Source: Thereva unica
Taxonomy: Eukaryota; Arthropoda; Insecta; Diptera; Therevidae
Length of the DNA stretch: 64,000 nucleotides
Reading direction: 5' to 3'
Assembly (NCBI GenBank): GCA_949987705.1
Contig: OX465283.1
Location: 8,908,207-8,972,206, forward strand
The notes under the pieces: generated by a model
Database searches by the model: none
What the model was told of the DNA's origin: nothing
The model's input: only the letters and a program-made list of their open reading frames with translations
Shown here: positions 33,040 to 45,442 of the stretch, one piece after another
Layout of the letters: every line of letters begins with the position of its first letter
Numbering within the stretch: position 1 is the first letter of the stretch
Translations under genes and position numbers: made by a program

Positions 33040-33620
33040 AAGAAGCGGAGGTAACTGTCGACGAAATAATCAAAGCACAAATACAGATAAACCTGCTTTA
33101 TTGTAAAGTAGCGTCCGCTGCGCTTTTGCTTCGCCGAAGTCGATGTTGCCCTAGTCCAAGAGCCATGGATGCCTGGTGACACAGGATCTGTGGCTTAAGG
33201 ATGCCTAAACTTAACCGCTTGTATACCATAGGTAAGGAAAACCCAGAACAGGTATTCTGGTCAAAAATAATATAAACACCTTTCTTCTCTCTCAATTTAG
33301 TGGCGGAGACTTTACTGTGGTTTACCTAGAGATAAAACAGAAGAAACTCAGAATAACCTCTTTCGATCTAGACCAGAATTATGAGGGCGTTTTACCTCCT
33401 ATGGCTTTTCAGGACCGGAATGGGGCAGCACGGATATGATCGAGGTGAGGCTAGTTTTAGCTTCCCATTAAATTCCAAGATTTCTATTTGTAACAAAGGT
33501 AATGATCCCACCTTTGGACATCACCCTGCCACTTCGACCAAATATTAGCCTGAAAAATCTTGCAGGAAGACTCCTTCTTAGACCACAGGTTTGTAAAGGT
33601 CCAACTGCAGGACTCTTTTA
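33040..33620 (+). pseudogene. LINE endonuclease remnant
   Basis: In changing frames the sequence reads INLLYCKVASAALLLR, EVDVALVQEPWMPGDTGSVA (the LVQEPW catalytic-glutamate motif), LNRLYTIGKENPEQVFWSK and then FDLDQNYEGVLPPMAFQD. This is the N-terminal apurinic-type endonuclease of an LOA/R1-like LINE. Stops are frequent. It lies between two other remnants of the same kind of LINE and probably belongs to a different copy from the RNase H piece on its left. Confidence 0.65.
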
Positions 33621-33719
33621 AAATAAAAAATTTCAAGAAGACAAATTCAAAATAATAATAAAAGAGTAAACCCTTCTAATACAGAAGGCGCTCTTCTCAG
33701 CTGGGTTGGGTCAGCAAGC

Positions 33720-34400
33720 GCTGAGATAAGGTTTCATTCTTTCTATTAAAGACTCTAAAAAGGCTAATCGAAATATATCTGACGCAGACCATACTAGCCT
33801 CGGAGCTTTCTGGCGCACAGCACGCCTATACAAAGGGCAAATATAATGATACTGCTCTTCACTCATTGGTTCACCCATTGAAAATTGAGGTTAAGGAGTA
33901 GCATTTCTTGACATAGACAAAATGTATTGCCGGACGCTATTTCCCTGGCCTTGACAGAACTTGAGATCGAGGCATCGTTGTTGTCTCTTATGCACCAAAT
34001 GCTTACTGGCAGGATGGTGAGCTCGATCTTGGGCGACAGCTCCGTCCGAAAGGCCGTAAATAGAGGCACTCCGAAAGGAGGAGTACTCGCCCAGTCCCAT
34101 GGGTCGTAATTATGAACCAGCTGTTGCGTCGCATGGAGGCAGGGCGGCATCACCTCCTGGAGTACGCGGCCGCAAAGACTGACAACCTGCAAAGCAGGGT
34201 CCGGAACCATACTGAACTATTGGTAAAGGGTAGGTAAGCAGCTCCTTCGAGAAATGAGTCACCAAGGATCACTACAAAAGGAGATATGCTGTGAGAATAT
34301 ACAGGAGGACTAAGATGGTGATCGGGCGTAGTATATGTAGAGATCCTGATCATGCAGCGAGGATCCTACGGATGGTTGGAGGCACTAACCATAGGACACT
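33720..34400 (+). pseudogene. LINE reverse transcriptase remnant
   Basis: AQHAYTKGKYNDTALHSLVH parallels SQHAYTKGKSVDTALHSLVA of the LINE at 11.68 kb. ALTELEIEASLLSLMHQML and RKAVNRGTPKGGVLAQS follow (RT motif RGTPQGG, one change). The FLDI palm motif is broken by frameshifts. The continuation with YADD is not visible. This is the downstream partner of the endonuclease remnant at 33.0-33.6 kb. Confidence 0.7.
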
Positions 34401-37039
34401 CCTCATATCTCCTGAAAAGGATGAGAGTTGCAGCTTGTAACTGGATGAATCTGTTGCGCCATTGTGTTATACTGTCCGTCACTTGGCAGGAAAACTGCTA
34501 TCCGGTGGTAGAAGAACATTAGATAAGTCCCCTTTAAACTGCTGCCTTATCTAAGGGAATCGAAGTAGGAAGCAATCAGACAATCCACCACATTTCCGCT
34601 GGGATTCGACGTTTGGCAACAAGAAAATGGCGCAAATACGATTATGTTTTTAAAAAGGACTTAAGTAAGTTTACATTGCGGGGTGTTTGCTGTAAGTCCT
34701 TCAATAAAGGACAGTCTGACCCCATCTAAAGCTGCTTTCATTGTGTCGAGAAAAAATCTCCGAAACTTTCTTCCATATGTAAAAGGGGGAGTAACAAACA
34801 AGCCCGACACAAAATCGAATTCTGTGCATGCAAATTCGATCATAATTCCCTCCCGTCCATGCATTATCCCCGAGCGGGTTGTAAATTTCTTTTTTGTAAT
34901 CGAATATGGAAAAGAATTTCTAGAAATTTTTCGAAATTCCCCTGTAAGTATGCAAATGCTCTTGAATTGCTGGATGCTGTGTGTGTACTGCACTCGACGT
35001 CCACACTTGGCTATGCAGGAAATTTCTTTCTTGAATTCTGACAACTCTAGGATGCCTCGTATGCCCAAAGCAGCTTTAAAAAGGATCTGGATATTTTCTT
35101 CAACGACGTGAAGCAACTCTACAAACGTAAGCAACACGCTACAAAATTCAAGTTTATGTATAGTATATATGTATATATCCGAGTCTGGGTCCTTTTTCGT
35201 CCTTATACACTTCTTACTCCTTTCACTAACCTATTAAATTTGTGATTTATAGAGCTTCAGGAATTTTGAGCACTTCTTTTTTTCTCTATTTTTTTTTATT
35301 TTATCCTTTTAAGAATTCGGGGAAGAATTGAGAGCCTTTTTCTAGACTATCCTCCCGGAGAGAGAGAGAGCTAAGCTCATTAAAAATGTATTTTCCCATT
35401 AGATATGTGCTCGAGATAGACGATTCGAGAGTGACTACTTACCATGAATGGGCGAAAATACGTTCAAGTAAAGGCAGTCTTCTGATTGATTCTGGAGGAA
35501 TGGCAGCAGCCTTTTCAGATATTCAAGACGACCCTTCGGCATCTTTTCTAGGGCTGCTGTCTCATTGTGTATGTTTGGCAATCTTTGGGGGCACACTGGA
35601 CTATACTTGTCTGATATTCTAATACCGTCCCAAGGTGCTGGCGCTCTTGTTGGACTAAATCTATAAATAGAAATTAAAGGATCGTTATTTTTGTTGTATA
35701 ATTTTGCTTTAATTGGGGGAATAATGTTAAGTCTGGGACAATAGGAGCCAAAGTCTCGTTTGGGGCTAAAAGTGGTTTCGCTATTTACATTTTGTTTATT
35801 TTTGTAAAACGTTAAATAAATACCAAAGAATCAGATTAGATTTATTTTAAGAAAAATGTTCAAGTTTAGGGCGTATTGGGTTGATATTCGGTACATGTGG
35901 GTCCACTTTTGTTTTGTTTAATGTTAAAAAACACATTTCGACCGCCTACAGCGTATTCTTGATAAAAATAATTGATATTAATGTTAATAGGCACTTTTAC
36001 AAAATACAAATTTCTAAGAATAGTTCCTTGTATTTTCAGTATTAATATTGGTGAAAAAAATAGAAAAGAAATATGCAACAAAATCGTATTTCAGAGAGGA
36101 GCTTAAAAGCTTTTTTCCCTAAAAAAAGCTCTGAAAAAGCTTGTTTTGAAATCGGATGACGTCACAAAAGCTCTGCGATTAGTCAAACTGATCGCCTTCG
36201 AAGGACTTCTTTTTAAATAAGTTAACATACTTTCTAACCATTAAAGAAGTGATTTATCTAATTTACAATGTTGGAGTGAGAATTACGCTGAGATCGAGCT
36301 TTACATTGAAGAAGAAGAAGGAGTGAAGCGATGTTGTCGAATTGAAATTACTCCAAATTCTTCTTCTTTCAATGGCCTTGCAGCCCTAAACTTCTCCTCC
36401 AGTTTTCTCGATTTTTGGCCAAAATTTTCCAGTTCAATGGGTGGATAATGTCTCCTCATCAGCCTGCAACCGCATCCGTCAGGAAAACTCTCCACAAGAA
36501 GTGCTGAGTTTAGAAAGAAATGTACAGCACATTTTAAACCTATTCCTCGGGCTTCAACTCACTAAAACAAATAGTGAAACCGTCTGAAACATCAACAACT
36601 CAATTCGAAGTGATCAAAAAAGCACGTGCACACATTCAAATAGTACTTGATCGGAATATGAATGCTTACGCGGCTGCAAGAATACGAGTGTGAATTTCGC
36701 GGTTGTTTTCAATCTGGTTTGCGTACTGTGGAAAGAACAAAGGCTCAATCTCCATGTCCCTTCTTCACCAATATAATAAACTATGATGGTTCTCAAAATC
36801 CCGTCGCCTCCTCGTTATGCCCCCTCGATAACCAACGATGGTAGTAGGGAGTACACCTTTAAAGCCTACCAAGTCAAGATGTAAATGTCATCATGTTGAG
36901 GACTGAGCCGCAGTGGATACTTTTAGCATTGCCGTGATCTCCTCTGGGTAAGGGCCCCACCCAATTACACAATTGCCTGATCTGGGGGTTATACTCATCG
37001 GACTTTTATGCACTAATCAAACAAAATTAAAAAATCAGA
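34401..37039. other. No recognised gene
   Basis: About 2.6 kb. Long frames overlap on both strands at 34661..35137 (158 codons minus, 142 codons plus) without recognisable domains. The remainder is A/T-rich with poly(T) around 35280. AAGCTTTT/AAAAGCTC motifs at 36100..36170 recall those at 4.3-4.45 kb. Confidence 0.45.
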
Positions 37040-37677
37040 GGAAGAAGAAGGTGATTGTTCTGATGCTATGCATCTGCTCAGAGCTAGAGAAGAATCTTCT
37101 CAGAGATTCCTCGACCAGCACAGAAGGTTTCGTTTCGCAATCAACAGCAGTGTCCCAGGTAACTGGCGGGAAACAATTATTTGGCCCCGGCAGGAAGAGA
37201 AGGGTCAAGGCAAGGATGGCCGCATTGGAATTGGGGAGTTCCATTTAGCGCACTCGATACTCATTTTCGTAACTTCCTTTCCAACAAACCGAAGGCAGGA
37301 TGGCAGTCAGGAACCCTGGCAGCTTTAAGAAGCAGACACAGGTAGCTTCTGTTATGCCAAACGCACCAGCTCCTTCATCTTCTAGGGAGCAAAGTCGCAT
37401 GTCGGACCCATCTGGTGCACTGGCCAAACGGCAGCGGCCAGAGGATTCTCAAATGGAACAGTGACCCTAGAAGAAAAAGAGGATAAGCCGCAAGGATCCT
37501 CATACCGGGATGAGTTGGCTGGGATAACCATAGAAGTGGTCCTGGACAACTCTCCCGATGGCAAATTGACGCAGGAGCAATCCTCCTTAATTTGAGACTC
37601 CATCTGGACTGAGGTGGACAAAAGTCTTGAAGGCTCACCTCAATTTTTTGGTGTAAAGGTGGCACGTGGTTTCAATA

Positions 37678-37824
37678 ACGGTGTTTAAAAGGCTCGCTTC
37701 CAGGAACGTTCCTCATGAAGTTTGTCGATGAAGGGAGAAGTGGGGATGATGAAAGGTCCCAATCTACTTCTCCCTTCATCTACAAAGCTCGTGAGGAACA
37801 TTCCTGGGAGCGTCTAAACACCGT
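37678..37824. mobile_element. Short hairpin MITE
   Basis: An imperfect inverted repeat of about 65-bp arms starts ACGGTGTTTA and ends TAAACACCGT. Matching arm blocks include CAGGAACGTTCCTCA against TGAGGAACATTCCTG, and GATGAAGGGAGAAGT against ACTTCTCCCTTCATC. The loop is short. No target duplication was resolved. Confidence 0.65.
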
Positions 37825-37986
37825 CATTAAGATCGCCTATGCCAAAAAACCCACCAGTTAATGGCTGACGCATGCTGTCGGCAGGCTACGGGCTTTTGAG
37901 GGGTGCAACCTCAAAGTAATCGACGAGAAAGACCTTCACAAATTTAAAAGAAATTTTTTCTGCGTTCCTAATGATGTCCCTGGAAC

Positions 37987-38697
37987 CAGGGCCGGCGCTT
38001 CGGTTTTTTTGCGCCCGGCGCAGTATGCCACATTGCACCACATGAGCTCCGCATGTTTTGATCCCAATGGAATTGCGCCCGGTGCAAGTGCACCATTTGC
38101 ACATATGAAAGCGACTCCCCAGTTTAAGAGCAATGACCTTCTTGTAGCATTGGAGAAAGAGGAGAATATTTTGACAAGCCGTGATTTCTTGAATGGGAAA
38201 AATGTTCCAATAGCTAGATTCAATCTCTTATCCTTCACAATCTTATCAAACCAATCTCGGCTCAAAGTCGTTTTTATTTAATTTCGAATAATCGCCATGC
38301 TTCCCCGAGAAGTAGCTTCCTTTCAGCGTGATTTTACTAGTTTCCTCGAACTACTCTGCCAACCTCCTCATTGAGCCTACCTCGTTTCATGAACTTTGAG
38401 ACTTTCGGATTTATTCTGTATGTATGCAGAATTTCGTCGACACCGACACTCTTCTTCCTCAACGTATAGTATCTTTTCTTTCTGGCCTTGTAGTTCTCCA
38501 AGGCAGATGAGTTGTCGCCCTTCATTGCCTAACTTAAGACCTTTCAAATATCCTTCTTTCGCACTACCAAAGCATATGATCATGGTTCTCTACTGGCATA
38601 GCAGGCAGGGCCCGCGCTAAAATTTCTAAAATTGCGCCCCTTTAAAAGTGCGCCCGGTGCAAGTGTACCATTTGCACCTATAAAAGCGCCGCCCCTG
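37987..38697. mobile_element. Non-autonomous hAT-type MITE with 8-bp target duplication
   Basis: The left end CAGGGCCGGCGCTTCGG and the right end, reverse-complemented (CAGGGGCGGCGCTTTTA), are inverted copies. Subterminal GCGCCCGGTGCAAGTG..CCATTTGCAC blocks occur near both ends. Flanks are CCTGGAAC (37979..37986) and CCTGGGAC (38698..38705), identical at 7 of 8 positions. No transposase fragment was recognised inside. Confidence 0.78.
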
Positions 38698-39100
38698 CCT
38701 GGGACCTCTTGGCATGTCGATTGGTAGGAAGCGGGACCAGAACGAACAAACTCTTGCCCTTTGCATTGCCGAAAGGTCGCTCATTCAGCTAAAATAGCAG
38801 GGAATGTCCCCATTCTACAGCTTCAATTGGAGCAAAAAAAAAACTCCCTTTGGCTTACGGCAGCAGGTAGAACCTGACCATGCGGGTAGCTCAGCATAAC
38901 CGGCAAAACACAAGGGCTGCCTAGGCAGTCCTTTGCAGGATGCTGGCCACCCAAGATGTTGACGTGACTCTTGTACTGGATTCATGGGTAAGCAACGGCT
39001 GCAGGCTGCAGCATAAAAGGCAGTGACGTGGGTGGCGACTCTCGTACCTGTGTAGTTTACAATAACAACACCAGCTGATGTCCTCTCACAGAACAAACGT

Positions 39101-40420
39101 AGAGAGACCTGGCATAGGTTGAGATACAGATTAGCAAGGGAAATAAGAGCCAGCCAACCCTACGACTACAGAGACCCACCACCATCTAAAGAGCTCAAGA
39201 ATATTGTGGGTCACTTTAACAGGAACGGTCTGTAGATCATTATAGGATGTGATGCGAAAATCCATCATGATGCCTGTGGGTATCTTGAAAAAGAGACGCG
39301 GGTATATAGGAATCCCAGATACACGAGCTGGACAGTCTTTCGGGGTCAGCTCAGTAGCCAATTGAAGGGTTTCATTCACTCAATCAAATCTTCGATGGAT
39401 GAACTATCCTCGGGCTTCCTCACGGAGGCGATTACTGCTGTTTACAACAATAACTGCCCTGTTCTGATTAGGATGCCCAATAGGAAAACTCCATAATTGG
39501 ACCACAAGCTCTCGAAGTTGAGATCCGCCACATCCGCTACATCTTCTGTAACTAACACCATCTGAATAGAAAATCAAATTTCTTTTTAACAACTATCCTT
39601 CAAGGAAAAAAACATGCCCAAATTATAATTAATTTTGTTTCGTAATAACGAATTCTATTAGTGCACATTTGTTAAACACTATTAAAATTCCTCAGCATCA
39701 TAGCAATACATCTCCTCTCCTCCTATCCATGTGCATATATCACGAAACCCAGCAAAGTTCATTCAATACAAAACATCACAAGCACAGCGCTGTACCAAAT
39801 CAATTCGAGCATACATTCATCTTAGGAGTTCTTTAAACAGATCGATTCGCAGGAGAACGATTTCCCTCCATGTAGTTTGTGGTTCGCTGGCTTCGAGTGC
39901 ATCAAAAATGAGATGCTTGCCATAGTTGTACGGAATCGTAGTAGTTGCTTGATTACGTCGAATTAAATTCTGAGCATATTTGTTATATTTGCGTAATAGG
40001 ATTCTAGGTGGAATTTAATGGTTAGAATCTGTGCATTCTCGCATTGATAGACCAAACAAAAATTGCTGCAATGCAGGTTGAATTAGTTGCATAGCAGCAG
40101 AAGGATGCCGTAAATAAATATTTGGTACTATAATAGCTTGTAGTCGGATTTCATTTTTTGGTTGATTTTTAAACGTGTATATATATGTGTTTGTCTGGGA
40201 ATTAGGCTATTTTGAGAAGCAGAACACTCCAATGAGGTTGCGCTCTGTTTACCCCGATAGTTGTTTCACTAGCTCAGTCGAAATTATCAACCGTACGTAA
40301 ATTACCCGACTAGTACTTAGAGGAGGCATGCCTCATGCAGCGGGCCCCATGTGGCCAAAAGAGAGATTAGCCCTGCACGAGAAAGACCCCTGCACAAAGA
40401 AATGATATTGAAGTGAGGTA
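39101..40420. other. LINE-like debris and unassigned sequence
   Basis: 39100..39600 continues broken frames that may be the rest of a LINE endonuclease (FVDGCDAKI..., EGFHSLNQ). From 39600 to 40420 nothing was recognised. The region is A/T-rich and has no long open frame. Confidence 0.35.
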
Positions 40421-40424
40421 TACC

Positions 40425-40830
40425 CTATCAGATTCTCATAAGGGCCCTATCGTAGCAAGTTGTTAATTCAAGTGTAAAAATGTACCCGCCCATAACGAGA
40501 ACTTCAGATTGAATAGAAGTTTAGATCTTCAGGCACGGACTGACGATAAATGCTAGACGTAAAGATTTTTTTCAGTTTTATTAACTGCACGCCATTGCCG
40601 GTAAAACTTCGCCTCAAGATGAGAAACCTTGAGGCCAAGGCCTGCCGGCGTCCTGTGTGTAAATAAGTCTAAAGCTATATTTTTTGTTGCAGCCTGGCTT
40701 CGTCAGGCAATTATGTTAGTGACAATGCAAGTTTTCATTTAGCATACTCAACAGATTGATTCTTGCTCGATTAGGTAGGTCAAGCAGCAGTGGGGCTAGC
40801 CTGGGGTAAAGCCCAACAAAATGCGCCCTA
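40425..40830 (+). repeat. Dispersed repeat ending in a 5S-like segment, uninterrupted copy
   Basis: Blocks here are matched in order at 51490..51930 and 53130..53420: GTTGTTAATTCAAGTGTAAA, TCAGGCACGGACTGACGATA, CGTAAAGATTTTTTTCAGTT, GGCCTGCCGGCG, TATTTTTTGTTGC and CTTGCTCGATTAGG. It ends with TAGGTCAAGCAGCAGTGG, the 5S rRNA control-region motif. In the other copy the two halves are separated by about 1.2 kb containing an RTE-like LINE, so this copy shows the uninterrupted state. Confidence 0.7.
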
Positions 40831-41780
40831 GACAAAATTCTTAGACGAAACCTGAGCCTGCAAGGTAACATACAATTTTCAGTACGAACGAAGTAGGTTG
40901 CGCATGTGTATCAGGAGGCTCAGAGCGCACATGGCGAAGGTGGATAAGAGTGAACGTTTCCTGAAATTTTCTATCATTACCGAGCAAGCAAAATCAAGAC
41001 AGACGAATTCATAAAAGAGTACTGCAATGCCTCACATAGGTATATTTCGCGTGCAAACTGACCATTTTGTAAAAAATGGCGGTTAAAAGATGGCGGCCGA
41101 ATTTTGCATATGTGGTCCCCGCCTCTCGACATGGGTATCAAATGAAAGCGTATGATAAGTAGAATACAATTATAACTAATAGGCGTCATTCAAAATTCAA
41201 AATGGCCGGCTACCGTAAAGGTATTACTTCTCGATGTGTCGCCATACTGCTCCGTGGACATGTGGGAGGTCATTTTGCTCTACAGCACAAAGCCCGAAAC
41301 CCATAAGTACAAAAAAACGCGTTTTGCATTTCTTTATATTTTATTCAGGCAGAAGGATTTCCAAAGATTTGGCACTTAGGCACTTCTGGATTTTTGCTGT
41401 AGTGCTGTCCTTGACTGGGCTCGCTAATTTCACTTCAGCCCTCCTCCTGGTCGGCTAGAAACTTATGTACAAAGGTCATTGCAGCTCTCTTTTGTTCTTC
41501 TGGGTACTGCTTCGCTGAAGAGTCTTCTAACCGCTGCAGTATAGGGAACACACAAGATGGGTTCAGCATGGAACTGTGCGCGTTGGTGATCTTAATTTTC
41601 CGGAGGGTTCCAGAATCTTTAGGCCGAAGATCGGGTGTCTGGATCTGGTTCCCGGGTTTCTGATCCCCATTGTGCCTTCTGTGTGCTTGAAAGGAGTTTG
41701 CGAAAGGGGGCTCGGCCGCGGAGTTCTCCAATACCTGTCCAGCTCAAACTTCATGAGTATGATCTTCTTCGTCTTCTTCT
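40831..41780. other. No gene recognised
   Basis: The minus-strand frame of 98 codons at 41435..41731 has no recognised domain. Its nucleotides resemble 37260..37340 weakly (CACAGAAGGCACAATGGGGATCAG against ACCGAAGGCAGGATGGCAGTCAG), so it could be a piece of the same LINE family. The rest is unassigned. Confidence 0.35.
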
Positions 41781-41789
41781 TTAACCTCC

Positions 41790-42200
41790 TTTAATCCCTC
41801 ATGGGACATAGGGCGGAAACAGTTGCCCTCCAGCGGACTCTGTTTTACGCAAAAAGTGTCCATCCGGTTCCGAGGCATTGATTGCCAATTCGTAGCAATG
41901 GTGTTTTTTATGGGAGCGGGTTGTTAACCCTCAGCCCAACCAACTTAAAACTGTGTTTTGTGGCGCAGAGAGCTCGCCATTCGCCTGTCTCCCGTTAGCT
42001 CCTTCCGAAGAAGGGGGCATCGCGGGGAGGTGGGATTAGGAGTTGCTAACAGTTCTGCTGCGTGTTCATCTGCAGTGACTTTTCTCGGGTTTTGACAGAA
42101 GTGACAAATCGGGTGCCACCACCTTTCGAGGTCTTTAGCCGTTCGTATGGTAGGAATGGGAAGATACATCCTGACAGAGCCTCCATATCAAGATAAGGCA
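41790..42200 (-). pseudogene. RTE-like LINE 3' end and flanking remnant
   Basis: On the minus strand, CAGAGTCCGCTGGAGGGCAA and CGCCCTATGTCCCATGAGGGATTAAAGG correspond to the RTE C-terminus (RVRWRA...CPMRD, stop). The same block occurs at 51.4 kb (plus) and 52.0 kb (minus). To its right, GGTTCCGAGGC..TTGATTGCC and AATGGTGTTTTTTATGGGAG match 53030..53110, the 5' side of the RTE at 52 kb, so most of the element body is deleted here. Confidence 0.65.
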
Positions 42201-45200
42201 TTATATGATTGCACCAGATGCTCAGAGTAGGTCGTTAAACGATCCTGCAAAAACTACCCACTGCCATGCAACTTTCGACCCGATAACTTTACATCTCAGC
42301 TTGCTAGGCTTGGTAGGGTGAAGGATACCATCGTTAATTGGTTATCTATGAATGCACCACGAGATGGTGATCGCTCGATTTTCTTATCTAGATCGTAAAA
42401 TTTGACAGGCCAAGACCTACTATAAAATTTCTTAAACTTCCAGTAATGCTCCCTTGGAAGCATAATTGGCAGCGCTCAAAATAAGCTTCCCTGAGCAGCG
42501 CTTCCAATTTTTTCTTTAGGGTTAATATTCCTTAACTCATACAACATCCAAGTTCTCAATCGCATGGCTAATCACTGTTCATGCAGCCCTCAGATCCTCA
42601 ACTTTAACAATCCTATCTTTCACATATCCTCAAACTAACCTCTTACTATTAAGCAAAACACCATGCCATGTTTCTTTCAGAATTGCTTAATGTAGTATTC
42701 GAACCACGAACCTCTGGTATGGCAGTCAGGTGCCTTAATCCCTCCATAGTCTACCAAGCCCGGCAAATGCGATATAAATTCCTCCTCAGCTTTATATATG
42801 TAACTGATAACAGTATTGTTGACTCCAATTCACGACTAAAGAAGAAACTAAGTTCGTTTTAATATTCCTAAAAGCACACCCTAGTAAATATTGTGCTTAA
42901 TCGAAAAAAGGCCGGGATTCTTTTGTAAGGATATCGCTAATCTCATTGATATGTAAAAAATACGAAAAAAACACATTTTCCCCGGCTAAGGAGTAAATAC
43001 ATTTTCCATATAAATAAATACATCCCAAGGTCCTTTTAAACTTTCCTTCCTCCTGCTCCCGCATTTACGTTAACCTAATTTCACGCGTTAAATTCCAAAG
43101 TAGCCATGAAAATGGTTTAAACAAAAACAAAAAAAAAAAAAAAATAAAATAAAGAGAAAATAAAATAAAATAAAATAAAATTCATCCCTCACTCCAGTGA
43201 ACGCTAATCTCTGGATAGAGATCCTGTTTCTTATCGTGAAAAGAAAATCATTAAATCCACACTAAATTGCTAAGTTTGGGGAAAAATGCTATGTTCTGCG
43301 CTGTGTTCCGCGCGCCATCTTTGTTCTGAACTTGTTTTTTTCCTATTTCCTCAAATTAAACCGAAAAATTTTACAACCCTGACTTGGCACGTACGCTTAG
43401 AGCAAGGCTCCGCAATGCGAATCGAAAACTTGATTCGTCCTTCACCGCGCTCGCCGCCGCCCCTGGAGAGGTCCTGTTCTAAGATGTTCGGAGAAAGCAG
43501 TCGTCCTCCTGGAGGTGTTCAAATTATTGTCAAAGACAAGGATAATTCTGCCAAGAGGACGTGATCAAGTGGAAGCGACACAAAATTTTATTTTGAAACT
43601 CGGCAGAAAAAAAGTTTCTCCTTATTTCGGTGCTGGGCAGGAAAAACAGTGGGGAAATAAGGGTGGGAGAGAATGTCCTTCGGAGGTGGTGGCGCTGGGG
43701 GGGGGGGGGGGCGAAGGCCAGAGTCGTGCTAAGACGCCCTCTTCCTTATTTTTATTAAAAGTTTTGTTCACGAGTTTTGCATTCACAGTCGTAGTTGTTA
43801 TTAATTAGTCGCTATCTGTCCTGCTGGGGCCTGAGCTGCTAATTAAAAAGTCGGGGCCCCCAACCCCACCTACACAGCGGGCGGAGGTGCCAGGAGGTCC
43901 GCGGCGGCTCGTGGGCTCTATTTAGTTTGAAAACTACAATTAACCTTATTCACGGCAGCGAGCAGCAGACGGGCTTGACTCCTGTCCTATTCGGAAGTTC
44001 TCAGGCGGAGTTGGCTCTCCCTCACAGCAAGGACACTCTACAGGGGCGAAACAGGGGTGCTTCAAACTATGGCATAAAGTCAAACTTAGACTCCAAAACT
44101 TTGCGCCATTCTGCCTTTAATTTGGGGAGTGAAGGATGAACTTTATTTACTTTTGTATAAGTTGCTTTTCACCTGCAAATTTAATTCAACAACAATCGGT
44201 TCCAGCTGGCCAAACTTCCTTTAAAGGCAACACAAGAGCACATTCCAACTTTTCACAAGTTTAAAGCAAAAAAAAAAAATATTAAGAAAAAGGACGAAAA
44301 AAAAAAACAACACAAGAAAGAATTCCGCTTCAATCCATGTTGATATAATCCAACAGAGCCAACTTTAACACAACAGAAACTGGCAAAAGGAGTCGGAGAG
44401 CGAAACTTGTGCACAGATATCCCGAAATCCCAGGATTAAAGGAGATAAAATGACGGGAAACATATCAAGGCATATGGACAGCCCCCCCCGGCGGGCGGCG
44501 GGAGGATCATCTCTAGAGTCACGAAACTGGGCGAGTTGCGGGTAAAGGAAATAAATAGGAAACATTCAAAACGAAGGACGACATCCTGGATCCCGTCGGG
44601 GTGTGTAAGGTGCTCCCGAGAAAACTTTGTTCCTTTTTTAAATGCTGCCATGTAGTGCCACGCTCTTATCATCTCGCACAAGCCTCCGGGGAAATAACGA
44701 TTTTAATTTCACCCGAAAAAAGTCGATTAGCTTCAACTTTGCGCATTGTGATGATGATGTGATGTGACGTGAGGCGATAGCTCTCCTAGGCCTGCTCCAT
44801 ATTTTTTTGGTGGAGTGGAATTGCTCCTTGGAAACATGACGACTCTCGCTCCTCGCATGGAGGTTGAGGGAAACGTGAGAAAAGTAATAAGATTCCATGT
44901 GGAAGTGTATTTTACCGACCTGCTTTAATATGCAGCAAAGGAACGTGTAGGCGGACGAAAACGATTCTCTTGTCAAGGAATATCGTTTTTAGTAAAAGTC
45001 ACCAACGTTGGAAATTATCTAAGATTTGGTTTTTGTTTGAATTTTATTGTGAGGATTCTGCGAAAATAATGCCACGTTCAGAAATTTGTAAATGAGATTT
45101 GGCCGAAGTGTAGGAGTTCTTTTCAATAGTGCTGCAGTGTGGGAGTGTGTGGGAGTGCAGAAGTTCAATTGCTATTGGGGCAGTGTGGGGGTTGAAGGTT

Positions 45201-45442
45201 GATAGAAGAACTTAGTTTCTAGGGAAATTGAGTAACGTATACTGAACTGACCACCACAGCTTTTTCAGCCTAGTGGGATTCACTATGTAGATCCATACTA
45301 AAACTTCCGAGCAATGCAATCTAATTGTTACAAAAAAAGTTACAGAGGAAACAGTTAGTGGTGGACATTACTGGTTGGGCACCAGGTTTGTTTTTGTACG
45401 ATGGAGTGGTAAGAATCTTCCATTAGTGGAGCAGTAATAGCG
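42201..45442. other. Long stretch without recognised gene or repeat
   Basis: About 3.2 kb. (TAAAA)n-type microsatellite sequence lies at 43135..43182 and a G run at 43697..43710. Open frames near 43286..44140 on the plus strand have no recognised domain. The region has fewer repeats than its surroundings and could hold conserved intronic or 5' sequence of the neuroligin gene, but nothing specific was seen. Confidence 0.45.

Larger units (their letters stand above)
37040..39100 (+). pseudogene. Decayed LINE ORF1/endonuclease-like region with two nested elements
   Basis: The stretch 37240..37640 has the composition and broken frames of a LINE ORF1. From 38700, broken frames read DVTLVLDSWVSNGC and RTCVVYNNNTS, recalling the endonuclease LVQEPWVNxGK and RTCIYVKNN motifs. 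A short hairpin element (37678..37824) and a hAT-type element (37987..38697) have inserted within it. The identification rests on weak similarity and order only. Confidence 0.4.

Noticed and set aside
42420..42520. Small inverted repeat around GCAGCGCT
   Set aside because: Arms are under 20 bp with no flanking duplication; likely chance or a remnant too small to classify.
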